Origin: Rotaria macrura
Taxonomy: Eukaryota > Rotifera > Eurotatoria > Philodinida > Philodinidae
Length of the DNA: 64,000 bases
Assembly: GCA_900239685.1 (NCBI GenBank)
Contig: OENT01000328.1
Span: 62,001-126,000, forward strand
Direction: 5' to 3'
The notes under the pieces: model-generated
The model's database searches: none
What the model was told of the DNA's origin: nothing
What the model saw: only the letters and a program-made list of their open reading frames with translations
In this document: piece after piece, positions 62,460 through 64,000 of the stretch
Layout: each line of letters begins with the position of its first letter
How positions within the stretch are numbered: position 1 is the stretch's first letter
Program-made: the position numbers and the translations under genes

Positions 62460-63410
62460 TGGTTGAAGCTATGTGTTCACACGAATTATTTTAGATCAGA
62501 AGCACATAGATATAGACAGTTCATCCTGGGAAGTATTTTGCATCTCTATATTATGCAAAGTTCATCCAGACAAATTTGTTGACCTGGACTGCGATCAGAA
62601 ATTGATACTGAACGTTCTGTCTCTACCTATGGCAACAAACATTCCGCTCGAGTTAGAAATTCTGACTAATGACGAACATCATCATCGACTTCTTGAAATA
62701 TAAGATGTTATCCATATTCATTTGATTAAGAGGCAGTAGTAGATGTCAGTCGGAATGTGGGCAAGTATTCGTTATCAACAACATAGTCTGCATTAAATCA
62801 TCTGTTTGATCTATCAATACGAATTGTTTTTATCCCGATTCCGTCTATGCTTGTCGATGACCAAAATGTAACAATTCAATATCCTTTAATGATCCCGAAT
62901 CTGTATAGAGAGAATTCAATGAAAATCTTTTCAATTGTTTCGGAACTGCTTAGAACACTGACAGTGATTATTTTAACATCGATTTCCGACAGATCAACTC
63001 TAACTACATCAGCTAACATTTTTTTATAAAATATAAACTCTGTAATATCGTTGATGCAAGTTATTGCGAATATCTTGCGATTGCACCAAGTAAATGTAGA
63101 GACTTGGCCAAAAGCGACTCAGTATATATTTTATGCAATGCACATCATCACTGAGGTCTCATGTTTATACAGCATATACTAAGCGATTTAGGTCAAAAAT
63201 ACAGTGTATGATCAGTATTTGGATTTAGTCACTTGCTTAAAAGTTCACTATTCAACGAGATCAGAAGTGAGCACAAACGATTTGAGCTCTAACAAAACTT
63301 TTATTAAAGAAAAGAAATTTGAAGATAACCATCACGAACATACTTATTCTGGAAGTATTCTTGACATAAAAGCTTCTCCCAAAAGTTGTCGGAAATCGCT
63401 CAGCGTCTGA
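62460..63410 (+). pseudogene. Decayed gene, possibly a ligand-gated ion channel type membrane protein
   Basis: Three coding-like blocks follow one another on the + strand: 62473-62703 (HIDIDSSSWEVFCISILCKV to NIPLELEILTND), about 62790-63180 (hydrophobic, ending in the segment SELLRTLTVIILTSISDRST; then an in-frame TAA at 63028; then INSVISLMQVIANILR and onward) and 63204-63410 (YDQYLDLVTCLKVHYSTRSE to SPKSCRKSLSV). The frame changes between blocks, and the in-frame stop lies in a hydrophobic region, so the gene is decayed or the splicing is unusual. The pattern SDRSTLTTSANIF before a hydrophobic helix recalls the TM1-TM2 region of pentameric ligand-gated channels, but the resemblance is weak. 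Confidence 0.35.
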
Positions 63411-63762
63411 GCCTCTTTAAAGCTATTTTTTATCAGATACTAATGCATAAATTTATCGATGTAGCCTAGTGCGATGTTTTACATTATTTAAACACTCTGG
63501 ACAAGATGCTTACTCAAAGTGCTACATGTTATAGTATTGGAAACCATGGGTCGGGTACGAGCACAAAAAGCTGTACCCTTGTAGTATTCTACTGCATCTT
63601 AAACTTCTATTAGACATAAAATATGACTTATATATGAGATCTAACTGACCATGCACCAATAAGAAATTGAAAAAAGAATGTGTTATGCTAATTGGAACCT
63701 ACTCTCTTCTACTTAAACATGTTAATCAAATGAATGCAAGAAAAAAGAAATGAGGTTTTACC

Positions 63763-63891
63763 AAGGGGGAAAAAGCGGTACTCTAGTACTCCATACTCCA
63801 CCGGTACTCCACTCTACTTCACGCTACTCCAGTCGTACTTCGCTGTACTCCAATTTTTTTGGAGTAGATGGAGTATCGCCTTTTCCCCCTT
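63763..63891. mobile_element. 129-bp Mutator-like MITE with 9-bp target duplication
   Basis: The 9-mer GGTTTTACC is duplicated at 63754-63762 and 63892-63900. The ends are AAGGGGGAAAAAGCG (left) and, read in reverse, AAGGGGGAAAAGGCG (right). The inside is a run of imperfect TACTCCA-type units. A 9-bp duplication points to Mutator-like elements; 8 bp (hAT) is less consistent. It is non-coding. Confidence 0.65.
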
Positions 63892-64000
63892 GGTTTTACC
63901 CTATGCGAGAATACTTCATGATTTTCTAGAACTCACATATATTTTGGAACAAAAAATTAGTGCAAATTTTAAATGTGAAGGCGCACTCCAGTTTTCCCTC

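Noticed and set aside
1-64000. Retroelements, virus-derived elements, CRISPR arrays, toxin genes
   Set aside because: I saw no reverse transcriptase, integrase, capsid or envelope-like frame, no long terminal repeats and no regular spacer arrays.

Overview
The window looks like a nuclear contig of a small-genome invertebrate, most likely a bdelloid rotifer (Rotaria/Adineta type). This is an inference from four things: strongly AT-rich DNA, animal genes with very short introns (mostly 50-70 bp), many short inverted-repeat DNA transposons, and two genes (a YeeE/YedE sulfur transporter and a pentatricopeptide fragment) that are rare in animals but expected in bdelloids, which carry many acquired genes. 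There are no operons, CRISPR arrays or bacterial features, and I saw no reverse transcriptase or capsid gene.

Intact or nearly intact genes, left to right: a TRAFD1/XAF1-like zinc-finger gene (+, 8.1-10.3 kb, about ten exons); a YeeE/YedE-family sulfur transporter (+, 16.0-19.8 kb, five exons); an intronless FAD-dependent oxidoreductase-like gene (+, 20.6-22.3 kb); an SLC22-type organic ion transporter (-, 30.6-32.8 kb); ERp29/windbeutel (+, 37.5-38.8 kb) and tafazzin (+, 39.2-40.5 kb) in tandem; a small unknown two-exon gene (+, 43.4-44.6 kb); the RNase P/MRP subunit POP1 (-, 45.8-49.5 kb) and the spliceosomal U2A' gene SNRPA1 (-, 50.6-52.2 kb) head to tail. For most multi-exon genes the splice phases were checked exon by exon and close to lengths near those of the human proteins. 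POP1 has one unresolved junction.

Decayed or partial genes: an unknown gene at 2.5-3.3 kb (-), a secreted-protein remnant at 28.2-28.6 kb, a PPR fragment at 58.4-58.7 kb, a duplicated remnant at 60.7-62.0 kb and a membrane-protein-like remnant at 62.5-63.4 kb.

The rest is dominated by small non-autonomous DNA transposons, several with readable target-site duplications: two piggyBac-type (TTAA), three TA-flanked near-palindromes, a hAT nested in an older hAT (8-bp duplications), a Mutator-like 129-bp element (9-bp duplication), and a group of four foldback elements that share a CC(C/T)AGG-type end. One piggyBac-type element sits inside an intron of the sulfur transporter. The most unusual structural features are these long hairpins (arms up to about 300 bp), the acquired-looking transporter and oxidoreductase next to each other, and the tafazzin active site split by an intron beside a 24-nt microexon. 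I did not find a clear new multi-gene system.
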